NCBI GenBank assembly: GCA_025506515.1
Contig: CM046452.1
Location: 67,823,060-67,887,059 of the forward strand
Direction: 5' to 3'
DNA from: Flaveria trinervia
Taxonomy: Eukaryota; Streptophyta; Magnoliopsida; Asterales; Asteraceae
DNA length: 64,000 bases
Position 1 is the first letter of the stretch. Each line of letters begins with the position of its first letter. The notes under the pieces were generated by a model that worked only from the letters and a program-made list of their open reading frames with translations, searched no databases and was not told where the DNA came from. This document shows positions 1-9,501 of this stretch, one piece after another. A program made the translations under genes and the position numbers.

Positions 1-2
1 GT

Positions 3-146
3 GGAAAGATAGGAATGATCTTATTTAGACCGGAAGCTAATCTTGTTGCATCCAGTGGTAGAAGAAGTGAAAGTCCTTGGGTTCTTATGGTTCAAAACTC
101 GGGCCAAGATTACAACACTTATTTGGAAATCATGGTTGATGTTTAA
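3..146 (+). CDS. Probable 3'-terminal exon of an unrecognised host gene
   Basis: The window opens inside a reading frame that runs without a stop for 47 codons and ends in TAA at 144-146. The peptide has a normal mixed composition (contains FRPEANLVASS and ends LEIMVDV) and does not look like a transposon protein. The bases after the stop become T-rich, as expected for a plant 3' UTR. I do not recognise the family. The start, any intron and the rest of the protein lie to the left of the window. It could also be a chance open stretch, since 47 codons is short. Confidence 0.4.
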   Translation, partial: GKIGMILFRPEANLVASSGRRSESPWVLMVQNSGQDYNTYLEIMVDV

Positions 147-544
147 CTCATGTTGTTTTGGTGTATAACATGTTGATAGTTTCTTGGTGTAAATCTTTTA
201 TTTGTGGTGATCTAGCTTCTTGCTAGATGGTTTTCTAATATAAGTTTTCTTTGTTGGCCTAACAAGGTTCGTAAATTTCTTTATTGGTCTTTGATTTGAT
301 CAAAGCTATGTAGGATTTGTTATACTCAACTAGGGAAATAAATGCATCATTATTGTGTTGTTCTTGATTTCATATTTTTTGGAAAATTTTATTAAATAGT
401 AAGCATGTTTTAATATTCTTTTAATTAAGTTACTCATATTTTATTTGTTATTATCAGGTCATTAAATTTTTAAACGTGTTTTAATTGGGTGATTAATTTT
501 TTTTATTTGTTCAAATCAGATTGTTAAAATTTTAAGAGTGTTAT
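147..544. other. AT-rich 3' flank, no gene seen
   Basis: T-rich sequence following the putative terminal exon, including runs such as ttttttttattt near 497. It may hold the 3' UTR and polyadenylation region of the upstream gene. No coding, RNA or repeat signal is evident. Confidence 0.4.
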
Positions 545-1151
545 AATCACTACAAGAAAATAAAGCTAGTGCAACCCCCGTAAAATATTGCATTTGGTTT
601 TGAAAAGGTTGCATTACACCTAAGGCAACCTTTTATCGAGGGCTGTATTAGAAGGAGTTGCATTAGCCCTAACACAACTTTTTCATGAGTTAATGCAGTA
701 TTTTTTGGAAGTGTTGCAATCGTTATTCAAATGCACCCTTTATGTATGCAGCTATTTTTATATTTAAATACAACTTTTTTATTTTGAAATGTAACTTTTA
801 TAATACTTAAATGCAACTTTTTTATGGTTTGATTATCAATATGCAACTTTTTTTACATTCAAATGCAACTTTTCTTATACTTTAATGCAACATTTATCAT
901 TGTTTTTGGAAGCTAGAAGAATGACCGATACCCAACTAGTTGCTTGAATCAAATCGAAAAGGAGTTTTTGAAGCATGAAGATTCGATTATGTTTAAAATT
1001 TAAGGGGGAATAGAAAGTAGGAGGGAATTTCTAATTTTTTATTGAAAAATTAGGGAGAACAGGTAATATAAGAAAAAATATCTAAATTCAACATAAATTC
1101 TATATTAATTAATTTATTAAAGATAATTTCTATAAAGATTAAATTTTATAC

Positions 1152-1155
<4 letters not shown>

Positions 1156-1228
<73 letters not shown>
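1156..1228. repeat. (AT)n microsatellite
   Basis: About 70 bp of nearly pure TA dinucleotides with one small interruption near 1187, inside the CACTA-like element. Likely polymorphic in length. Confidence 0.9.
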
Positions 1229-1229
<1 letters not shown>

Positions 1230-1288
1230 CTTTAAGGAAAAAATTATTTTATTAGCTCTTTAATAAATGACGATAGTTTATGGTCATA

Positions 1289-1749
1289 AATAATCAATTA
1301 AGGTCGTCTGTGGTTATTTAGGGCAATTCATGATTAAAGAATGTCACTTTTAGATATTGAAGTTCATATCTGGTCGTTTGCGTTAACTTCATCTCATTAT
1401 GGTCAGTTAGGGTCTTTTATGCCACATTAGTGTTAATTTGGTCACTAATGACAAGTACAAATGATTTTGATTAATGAGTATTACTAAGATCATTGAAATT
1501 ACGTTTAATGGTAATTTATAGTCTACTATGGTTGATAACAAGGGGTCCTAAATAACCAATTAGGGTCGTCCATGGTCATTTACGACCATTTATATTTTGT
1601 CGTTCGTGTCCACTTCATTTCACTTATAGTCGATTACGGTCTTTGACGCCTTGCTAGGGTTAATCTAGTTATTAATGACCAAACATAGTTGATTTTTGTT
1701 GGTTAGTGTCTATTAAGGTCACTGAATTATGTTTAATGGTAAATTACGG
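1289..1749. repeat. Diverged tandem duplication (about 260-bp period) inside the CACTA element
   Basis: Two similar blocks lie at about 1289-1521 and 1551-1749. Both begin aatAAtCAATTA-GGTCGTC, pass through ggtcattta/ggttattta, gtcgtttgc/gtcgttcgt, acttcatctca/acttcatttca, and end GTTTAATGGTAA. They are considerably diverged, so the duplication is old. No reading frame is preserved. Confidence 0.6.
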
Positions 1750-2152
1750 GCAACACCAGCTAATGATAGTTGCTTATAATCATAACAAAAATACTTAGAA
1801 TACAAAATATCACTAGAATAGTAGTGAAAGTTTTTTTAATATTTACAATCAAAACTTTCTATATATTTCATTAATGATATAAAGTTACTTAACCATTTAA
1901 AAATAGAGTTGCATTTAAGTTTAGCAATGCAACCTTCAAGTAAAAAAGTTGCAATTTTACTTGAAATTCGTAACTTTTAAATAAATAGGTTGCAATTTAA
2001 ATATAATTATGCAACATTTTATAAAAAAGGTTGCATTAAATCTTTTAATGCAACCTCTGATTTTAAAGAAGTTGCACTAGAGTCAAATACAACTCATTCA
2101 AAAAAAAGTTGTAACTAGAAAGTTGCAATAGACTTATTTTCTAGTAGTAAAT

Positions 2153-3840
2153 GACATCACTCATAATTTTTTAGTTGTTTTAAATAATTCAAAAAATTTA
2201 AAATAATTCAGTTTTTTATAAATATTGTTAATTAAAAAAAAACTTTTTTTGCAACTTATGAATAAATTAATTAGAACAATCCTTAAACTTTAGTGATTTG
2301 ATTCGGACAAAAAATTTACGAATGACTTGATTGGAACAAAAAACTTTTTTAATGACCTAATTAGAATAATCTTAAAACTTAATTACAATTTTATTGAGTT
2401 ATCCCTTCTTTTTATGGTTTCTGAATTGTGTATGATAATTTTTAGATTAAAGTATTTAATTTTTATATATATAAAATTCTTAATCAGATAACAAAAAGTT
2501 AATTCACAAGAACAAGCATCAAATTCCTACAAAAAATTACGTGTGTGTTCTCACCATATTTGATGTTTTATATAGGGTTTGGACTATTGCAATGAACTAT
2601 CAGAATCTTTCATGAAAAGCCATAATAGTTGATGCATATAATCGTCATAACCGTCAACCATTGCTAGTTACATCAGTAATAATACATCATCATCATCAAT
2701 AAAACATGTTACTACAAACCATTAGTAATAATAGAGTTACTAACGAGCATCCAACCATCTGTGGCAACAAGTTTACTACCGATCATCATTGCACCTATGC
2801 CAAAATTGCTACTGACAACAAAATTGCTATCGACATTCGGTTACTACTAAATATTATTTTGCTACCGATAAAGTTGATAGCGAAACAAAAGTTGTTATTA
2901 ATGATCAAATTTACTACACGTTTCTGCCCAATGACGAAAGTTGTCGCATATGATCAGTAGCAACTTACTAAAAATCATAGATTTATTATACAAGAAATTG
3001 AAAATATCTTAATCAAATTTGTACTTTAAACCTTTTAGCTTATATCAATATGTATTTCAATATTTTTGTCATAAGCAAAATCACTAAAATCATCAACAAA
3101 TGTTTGAAATTTTAAAGATCAATGCAGAAGTCTTTGGATTCTCACAACTTGATTACTCCTCATGAAACACACAACATAGTGATGTTTAAAGGGTGGAAGT
3201 CAACATTACTTTATATGGTTGGTTAAGTCAATGATAAGTATTATGATTCTTTCGTTATAATATTAATAATAATATATCAGGTCCCATAACATGCATACTC
3301 ATTAAGACACCATATAGTTTTAAAAACATATATTTTTAAGAGTTAAAGGTAGATAAGTCCATGTATACCTTAAATTCTATCAAATGAAACAAGTGAGAAA
3401 TGCAGAACTCAGAAGAAATTTGAGAGCCACAAACAATAATACCTGATGTTGAACAAAGTTATTAACAAAGAGTAATTGAACTCGGAAAAAACATTCGTTG
3501 AGGGACATATTGAAACCTAAGGCGTCCACTAATTTGATAGATCTCATTTTGAACTCGTGTGATATACTAGATTTATCAAGACAGATGGTAAGGTGTCATT
3601 AGTGGATCCAAGCGATCTCACTAGCTATCGACATGCTATATCAAATCGTAAGCTTTACAAGTGACATACATCCATAAACATTGCATCAATCTTCATGTAT
3701 GACAACGCAATATGATACTTTTGCTTGGATCTAATTTCTCATAACATTAACTTTTTCATAAAAAGTTACATATATTTTTATATAATACAATATCTTAAAA
3801 CTTATATCTTTAACAAAATAGAGAAATCATAACTCGTATT
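2153..3840. other. AT-rich intergenic DNA, no gene seen
   Basis: Intergenic DNA between the CACTA-like element and the ATL promoter. The only structure I see is a degenerate short tandem repeat at about 2715-2985, listed separately. The 84-codon open frame within it follows the repeat and has no protein-like features. Confidence 0.5.
2715..2985. repeat. Degenerate short tandem repeat, unit about 17-20 bp
   Basis: Successive variants of aaattgctaccgata appear: gagttactaacgagc, agtttactaccgatc, aaattgctactgaca, aaattgctatcgaca, ttttgctaccgata, aagttgatagcga, aaatttactacacg, agtagcaacttacta. Unit length and sequence drift strongly. It looks like an old minisatellite or the subterminal repeats of a decayed transposon. 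Confidence 0.5.
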
Positions 3841-3916
3841 GTACAAATGATCGAGCACTACATGCCTTCATGGCCAAAAGGAAAAAGAAATGGTTGATGA
3901 TCAACGAAGAAAATTT

Positions 3917-3926
3917 GCCACGTGGC
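3917..3926. promoter_or_regulatory. G-box / ABRE-like palindrome upstream of the ATL gene
   Basis: GCCACGTGGC is a perfect 10-bp palindrome with a CACGTG core, the classic plant bZIP/bHLH site. It lies about 200 bp upstream of the TATA box of the RING-H2 gene. Its presence is direct; its use is inferred. Confidence 0.5.
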
Positions 3927-3931
3927 AGTCT

Positions 3932-3960
3932 TTGACTTGGAGAAAATGGGTCGGTCCCAC
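3932..3960. promoter_or_regulatory. W-box core (3932-3937) and TCP-type site (3953-3960)
   Basis: TTGACT matches the WRKY W-box core just after the G-box. GGTCCCAC at 3953-3960 is the reverse complement of GTGGGACC, a class I TCP-type site that recurs in the other orientation at 4096. WRKY sites would fit a family in which many members respond to elicitors, but this is inference from short motifs. Confidence 0.35.
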
Positions 3961-4095
3961 TTGCATAGACATCCGTTATCAGAATACACAAAATTTAGTG
4001 GAGGATCCAAATTTAAATATACAGGAAACAGGAAGATAAAATGCATAAGGTTTGTAAAATCAAATGCTATATATTCTTTTAACAAAACACCAAAT

Positions 4096-4126
4096 GTGGG
4101 ACCCAACTATAAACCCTCTATATATA
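4096..4126 (+). promoter_or_regulatory. TCP-type site and TATA box of the ATL gene
   Basis: GTGGGACC at 4096-4103 is followed by a TATA box TATATATA at 4119-4126. With the usual TATA-to-start distance, transcription would begin near 4150, in the pyrimidine-rich stretch tctcccattcaattcgctccc. That gives a 5' leader of about 95 nt before the ATG at 4246. Confidence 0.6.
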
Positions 4127-4245
4127 CATATATGTTAATAGTTAGCAAGTCTCCCATTCAATTCGCTCCCATTCAAAGAAAGCGTTAAATCAATTATCAC
4201 AAAAAACTAAACTTTCACGTACACACTACACAAAGTCTATCCAAT

Positions 4246-4902
4246 ATGCCTTTTAAAGACGAGTTTGGGCATATTTATACAAGAAAACTTCTGCTCCATA
4301 CTTACATAAACCAACAGTCGGGGGTGATGACAACAACGCCTGCTCCACCTCCATCAAGCCAGTCTTCAATTCATAACATCTTTGATACAAATGTAGTAAT
4401 GGTTCTATCGGTGCTTTTGTGCGCCCTAATATGTTCACTAGGATTGAACTCCATCATTCGGTGTGTGTTGAGATGTATGTGGTTAGTTGGCTCAGAAGGC
4501 AGTGCTAGCGAGGACACCACCTCATCTAGTTTAACCACAAGCGGAATCAAGAAAAAAGCATTAAAGACTTTCCCAACCGTCAACTATTGGCATGGACTGC
4601 AATTGCCAGGGTTGGGTAAGGAATGTGTTATATGCCTAGGTGATTTCTCAAAAGGAGAGCGAGTTAAGATACTACCCAAGTGCAATCATGGGTTTCATGT
4701 TCGTTGCATTGATACATGGCTTAGTTCACATTCATCATGTCCAACTTGTAGGCACTCGCTAAGCAACATATGCCAAAAGATTGTTACAGGTGGGAGTTAT
4801 AGCAGTACCACCTCTTCACAAACCGAAGACCAAGGTCCAAGTAATACCTCGAGTGTAAGCATATTGCCATTACAACACGAAGGTGTTTTACGAAATTACT
4901 AG
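4246..4902 (+). CDS. ATL-family RING-H2 finger E3 ubiquitin ligase
   Basis: Intronless 218-residue protein with the ATL layout: short N-terminus, one membrane segment (about residues 50-72, VVMVLSVLLCALICSLGLNS) ending in a basic/cysteine patch, a linker, then a canonical RING-H2. The zinc ligands are C127, C130, C146, H148, H151, C154, C165 and C168, with the spacing C-x2-C-x15-C-x1-H-x2-H-x2-C-x10-C-x2-C. The ATL-typical proline (P144) and tryptophan (W158) that support E2 binding are present. The membrane segment and the end of the RING (HSSCPTCR) resemble the Arabidopsis ATL72-75/ATL80 group. Such proteins transfer ubiquitin from an E2 to substrates at membranes, often in defence or stress; the substrate here is unknown. 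The Met at 4246 keeps the RKLLLHT stretch seen near the N-terminus of relatives; a second in-frame Met at 4327 is possible. The C-terminal 45 residues are Ser/Thr-rich. The frame is intact. Confidence 0.9.
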   Translation: MPFKDEFGHIYTRKLLLHTYINQQSGVMTTTPAPPPSSQSSIHNIFDTNVVMVLSVLLCALICSLGLNSIIRCVLRCMWLVGSEGSASEDTTSSSLTTSGIKKKALKTFPTVNYWHGLQLPGLGKECVICLGDFSKGERVKILPKCNHGFHVRCIDTWLSSHSSCPTCRHSLSNICQKIVTGGSYSSTTSSQTEDQGPSNTSSVSILPLQHEGVLRNY

Positions 4903-6561
4903 TGGTAACTAGTTCCTATTCTAAATGGGCAAATCAATTGTAGATAGTGGAACATTCATAGGTAGTTTAATACTTTATTGTATGTTCATATTTGTATTGT
5001 AAGTCTTTTTAACTTGTATATGATGCCCTTTATAGTTTTAACTATATTAAAGTAGATGGATACATTTAGGGTTTTAGAACAGGAAATAAATATTTTAATT
5101 CATAACATTAACATATATCACGATAGGCTTGTTGATATATATTACGTGTAAAGTCACTCATCAGTACATCACATATTACAACCATTAGTTAACAATTAAC
5201 GTGTTAATTCGATACGATTAAGGTGTATATACTAACCACGACAGATTAGATGCGAAACACCAGTAAAATTAATTTTTATAATGCCTGTTTTCATGTAATA
5301 TCCAACACATGATCGAAGATACTTGTTCACACTATCATCATTGCGACTCATTTACAGTGGGAGGAAAGGTTGTATGCATTGATTGGCCAAAAAGTTCGAA
5401 ATTTTCATAGTGGCTTCTGACAGGTTATATCTCCTTATCATGCTACTTTTATTTTTTGTTTACAATTACAAGATCACAAGAATGTAATAAACAATAAGAT
5501 TAAAATCCATGTTTTTATTGCATAAATTGGGAAAAACGTAGCTTTTAGTTAAGAATGCCGATTAAAATAGGAAAAATAGATTTTAATAATCTTTTAACTA
5601 ATAATTAAACCAATATTAATCATAACTTTCAGTCTAACTGTTTTTTAGCTTTGTTATATGATTGATAGGTTGACAAAAAGTAATGCTAAATTCTCTCTCT
5701 CTATCTAAGTTTGGATGATATGACATATAACATTAATCATGATGTGATATGTGACATCATATTATACATAATTAAAATAAAAAAATATAAATATATCACT
5801 TAATATTTATGTGTTTTTTGTTTTTCAAGCCGTTGAACTGACAACAAAATCGTTACTTTAAATACCTTCAAAAATATTTTTTTATAAAGAAATTTAGTTG
5901 TATTTATGGTTTTTGTTATAATTATGTTTTTATACGTTACATCACAAACCACATCACGTGATACATCATTAAAAACTATCAGAGTTAATGAATAGTCAGA
6001 TTACGACTGCTATTAGTATCAAAATAGAAAGTTGAGATCAATACTCGTTAAATTGTTAGTTGAATTTAATATTAGCTAATAGTAAATATTTCAAATTATT
6101 AAATCAAATTTCCAACATACAAGGTGAAAATAAGTAGATATGTAAACGGTTAGAGTTTTGTGATCTATATTAAATTAGGCACTAAAATACCGAAGAAGAC
6201 ATGCGTATAGCCGTATCCTTGGGTATGTGCCTTCAAGAGCTAACGTAGTTGTGTTACAATCTCTGCTGGCATCGATGATTTCACCCATTGTTCTTTATGT
6301 GTTTTGATTGATCACTTGTAAAATTGTGTTCGGCTAAATCTAGAGTTTGCTCACGCCGAATCATATGCTAGCCAAAACAGGTAAAATCTATACCACTTGC
6401 CTTAGTTTATAGCCAATAAAATTATACCATGTCCAACACAATATACACACATGTGAATGAGATGCATATTGCTCCCTATTCAAGGTTAAGTTAAATGTTG
6501 ATTCACAAGCTATTCGATCGCTGTGAATAGGATGGCTGTTACAAAATTCAAGTACAATATA
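4903..6561. other. 3' flank of the ATL gene and AT-rich intergenic DNA
   Basis: A possible polyadenylation signal AATAAA lies at 5085-5090, about 180 bp after the stop codon. Around 5720-5970 short inverted stretches such as tgatgtgatatgtgacatcat and cacatcacgtgatacatc suggest a decayed small transposon, but I could not define ends. No gene is seen. Confidence 0.4.
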
Positions 6562-6564
6562 TTA

Positions 6565-6865
6565 GAGCATTTACACTAAATTCTTCATTTTGACGTGATT
6601 GTGTGTTATATATTATAAAAGATGGTTGTGAGCGAAGTAGAAAGAAAATTTATGAGGATTGTACCGTGATTACTTATATTTGGGAAAAATACGGTACAAC
6701 TAACATATTTTTTTAAATATTTTTAAAAGTGGTTGTGATTTGATTAGAGAGAAAAACTAACAATAAAAAATTAAAAAAATATTATTTAATTGAAAGAAAC
6801 AATAAAAAGATAATAATTTTAGTGTAAATATAAATATGTGAATGAGAAAACCAATATAAATGCTC
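6565..6865. mobile_element. Tourist-like (PIF/Harbinger) MITE, 301 bp
   Basis: The left end GAGCATTTACACTA and the right end, reverse-complemented GAGCATTTATATTGG, form imperfect terminal inverted repeats. A 3-bp target duplication TTA flanks them (6562-6564 and 6866-6868), matching the TWA preference of PIF/Harbinger. The GAGCAT start is common in plant MITEs of this type. The interior is AT-rich without coding capacity. Confidence 0.8.
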
Positions 6866-6868
6866 TTA

Positions 6869-7847
6869 CATACTCAAGTTCACAACCAATGCTCCGTACA
6901 ACAAGAATTTTATTGACTTATACACTTAAGTTATGCTAAAACTTTGCGATATTTTAGGTTGAAAATATGATAGTTGGTTAGATGATGTGATATACAAACT
7001 AAAGTCATCTATGACATTGATATAACCTATCGTTCTTTGTTGTTCATATGCTTACTAAATTGTATATGTTAAATTTCCTCGGTTTACTCACATCTTTTCT
7101 AAGCCTTTAACGTAGTAACAAATTATTATTATTATTATTTTATAAACAACTTATAATTTTCTCCGATTAACCAATTATAACTGTATATTATATGATTTAA
7201 ACCTTCAATTTTTATGAATTGAAATGAAGACACCTTACGAACAAGTTGTTCCATTAAACTAGTAGCACATTAATTAATTGGGGTTTTCAAAAACACTCCA
7301 TTTTATTGTTACTAAATAGATGTATTTTAGAACAACGATCTAAAACTACAAGTCACAATAATAATTTATGTTTTCTACAAGAGTGTTGACGAGATGAAGC
7401 AAATAGTATGCATGTATATTAAAAATACAATTCGTTATTGTTTCCACTTTTCCATTTTCGTTCTCGAAAACTTTATTATAAGAAAAAGACTAACACCATC
7501 TTACATTAAGAAAAACAGTATGATATTATGTGCCGTTTAAAACCTTAAAAGGCTAGAGGGAGTCCATTAGATAAAATTTAATATCATATTGTTCAGATCA
7601 AGAATTGATTTACTCAAATCATACGAAATTATGTTTGGCTAAAAAAATATGCGAAATGATCATGTAAGACCTTATTAACTTAATATTTCCTTTCCATGTA
7701 GTGTGTTCATCACTACATATCATGCGTTTTATAAGCAGCATATTTATCTAATATATATTATCAGTGTCCATAAGCAGCTTTTTTTAACTATAGAGTGCTC
7801 TTAGAGTCTTACTGCATCTCATCAGCTTCTTTCTATACGCTAAATAT
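6869..7847. other. AT-rich intergenic DNA, nothing recognised
   Basis: No open frame, RNA gene or defined repeat. Contains a short ATT microsatellite near 7123-7140. Confidence 0.4.
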
Positions 7848-8386
7848 TTTACTACTATAATAAAAGAGTAATTTTATGTGTCACGTGGCAGCACCACAAT
7901 CATTCTCATAAAAAATTTCTCGCCTCTCTCTCATATTAAATAATTATCTTAATTGCTAATAATAATATTATTTAACATTTTTTGCATTTAATACATTAAA
8001 AAAATCTATTTATCAATGTTATTTCTAAATATACAAAACTTTTTTAAAATAATAAAATTTTCTAAAGCATAAAACTTTAAAAAAATGAAAAATTTTAAAT
8101 TGGTATTTGTAAAAATTAATTTTTTAAAACCAAAAATATTTAATTTGGGAGTTATAATAAGAAAATTTTTAAAAATTATATTTTTATACGGTTTGTTTCA
8201 TAACAAAATATTATTTTTTGAAATAAAATTTAAAACAAAATTTTAAAAAGTTGATATCACTGTTTTATTAGTATAGTTAATTTCTTATACGTAATTTCAA
8301 TCATATCATATCTTAAAATATTATTTTATAACTAATAAATTTTATTATATTAATATTTTATTTATTCTACCTGTGTAATACACTAG
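7848..8386 (+). mobile_element. Possible non-autonomous Helitron fragment
   Basis: The left part (tttactactataataaaagag, then tgtgtcacgtggca near 7877) resembles the 5' ends of small plant Helitrons, although the expected initial TC is not intact. Near 8373-8386 a short hairpin (GTGT-AAT-ACAC) is followed by CTAG and then T, as at Helitron 3' ends. A second stronger hairpin (ACACGA-CTAC-TCGTGT, 8420-8435) lies just beyond and may belong to an overlapping relative. No RepHel protein is present. Boundaries are approximate. Confidence 0.35.
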
Positions 8387-8852
8387 TTTATTATAGCTAA
8401 TATATTATACTAGGTTAGCACACGACTACTCGTGTACAACATGGTTAATTAAAAAAAACACATATCATTAATAAGTGTCTAAAAGAATATCAAAAATAAA
8501 ATAATATTCTACTTTACATAGGAAAAAATAAAAATACAATGGAAAGTTAAAAGTTTTAAGTTTTAATAAAGAAATTTATAATTTTAGATCAGCAAATTTT
8601 TAAACTTTCTGTTGTGTATAATCGAAACATATGCTAACCACTAATCATACTTTTCACAAACATAAAAAAATGAAATGGTTAGTGAAAGTTTATGATTATA
8701 TTTTATAAAATACGCAAAATTTAAAAATAAGAGAGCTACTGAAAACTGATGATCGACAAAAATAACCAATGCAATTGCAGTTACATCATAGCAATGGAGG
8801 CAGAAAGCCAATTGGGCGTTAGTGCTTTATATTATACTAATCTAATATAAAT
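8387..8852. other. AT-rich intergenic DNA, no gene
   Basis: Contains the hairpin at 8420-8435 noted with the Helitron candidate. Otherwise A-rich sequence without recognisable features up to the Cassandra LTR. Confidence 0.4.
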
Positions 8853-8943
8853 TGAATTAAGGGATTCTTTTCTTACCATTAATATTGTCTGTATTACCTA
8901 CGAGGAGCTCACGGATATACTTTTGGTTGTTCGGGTGAAAATA

Positions 8944-9013
8944 TTCCATGGAGGTCACTCATCCCTGGATTGCTGCCACCTAAGCACGTTTAACTGTGAA
9001 GTTCTCCTCTCAT
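8944..9013 (-). pseudogene. 5S-rRNA-like block in the Cassandra 3' LTR
   Basis: On the minus strand this reads gaacttcacagttaaacgtg, then cttaggtggcagcaatccagg, then tgagtgacctcc, close to the plant 5S rRNA segment around boxes A and C (gaagttaagcgtgcttgggc and gggtgacctcctggg). It lies inside an LTR rather than in a 5S array, so it is the 5S-derived part of Cassandra and not a functional rRNA gene. It may keep pol III promoter elements. Confidence 0.8.
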
Positions 9014-9321
9014 CTACAGCCAATACGCTCAAAATGCATTGATGATATTAGAGACCAGACATTACTTATGAACCAGAAATCTTTTTTGTCCACAGTCGAT
9101 GTAAGACTTATGTAGGGTGTCACAATCATCCCCCCTTTGGACTTATCGTCCTCGATGAGCCCGAGAACTCACCATACCTGGTGAGATTTGTTCCACAATC
9201 CTGAATGACACAGGAGTGGCTTTGATATCATTTTGTAACACCCGAACATTCATACCACCAATATTGTGCGCTTTGCACACAAGTAGCTCAAGGATTTGCT
9301 TTTGGTTACCAGGGTAAAAAC

Positions 9322-9390
9322 TTTCCAGGGAGATCACCCATTCTGGATTGCTGCCACCTGAGCACGCTTAACTATTGAGTTTTCCTATCA
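9322..9390 (-). pseudogene. 5S-rRNA-like block in the Cassandra 5' LTR
   Basis: On the minus strand it contains aactcaatagttaagcgtgc, then tcaggtggcagcaatccaga and atgggtgatctccctgg. The 5S box C-like part (gttaagcgtgct) is better kept here than in the 3' LTR copy. See the Cassandra element for context. Confidence 0.8.
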
Positions 9391-9501
9391 TACACAATCA
9401 ATATGCTCAAAATGTGTTAATGATATTAGAGACCATATATTCTTATGAATCAGGAATATCTATCATCCACAACCGATGTGTGATTTATGTATGGTGTCAT
9501 A

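Larger units (their letters stand above)
548..2149. mobile_element. Non-autonomous CACTA (En/Spm-like) DNA transposon
   Basis: The left end reads CACTACAAGAAAATAAAG and the right end, reverse-complemented, reads TACTACTAGAAAATAAGT. These are the terminal inverted repeats of plant CACTA elements, with the outer base of the right end mutated. A perfect 3-bp target duplication AAT flanks the element (545-547 and 2150-2152), as expected for this superfamily. Both subterminal regions (about 575-900 and 1910-2130) are packed with short ttgca/gcaac repeats in both orientations, which in CACTA elements are usually transposase binding sites. There is no transposase ORF, so the 1.6-kb copy depends on an autonomous partner. 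The interior holds an AT microsatellite and a duplicated block. Confidence 0.82.
8853..9501 (-). mobile_element. Cassandra-type TRIM retrotransposon with 5S-rRNA-like LTRs
   Basis: Two similar LTRs of about 270 bp (5' LTR 9234-9501, 3' LTR about 8853-9124 in minus sense) flank an internal part of only about 110 bp. Read on the minus strand, the LTRs begin TGTGACACC / TATGACACC and the 5' LTR ends GGGTGTTACA. Directly after it is a primer-binding site complementary to initiator tRNA-Met (9218-9230, two C-to-T changes). A polypurine tract (AAAGGGGGG, 9131-9138) precedes the 3' LTR. Each LTR holds a block resembling the 5S rRNA internal promoter region. No protein is encoded, as in all Cassandra elements, which rely on another retrotransposon's proteins. 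The lower boundary is uncertain and I found no convincing target duplication. Confidence 0.85.

Noticed and set aside
2706..2960. 84-codon open frame near 2.7 kb
   Set aside because: Covers a degenerate tandem repeat; no protein features and no promoter.
3858..4188. Open frames on both strands in the ATL promoter
   Set aside because: They overlap the TATA box and regulatory motifs of the RING-H2 gene and have no recognisable domains.
9143..9337. 64-codon minus-strand frame
   Set aside because: Spans the Cassandra internal part and its LTR; Cassandra elements do not encode protein.
8944..9390. Two functional 5S rRNA genes
   Set aside because: Only the middle of 5S is present, diverged, and each copy is inside an LTR with primer site and polypurine tract between them.
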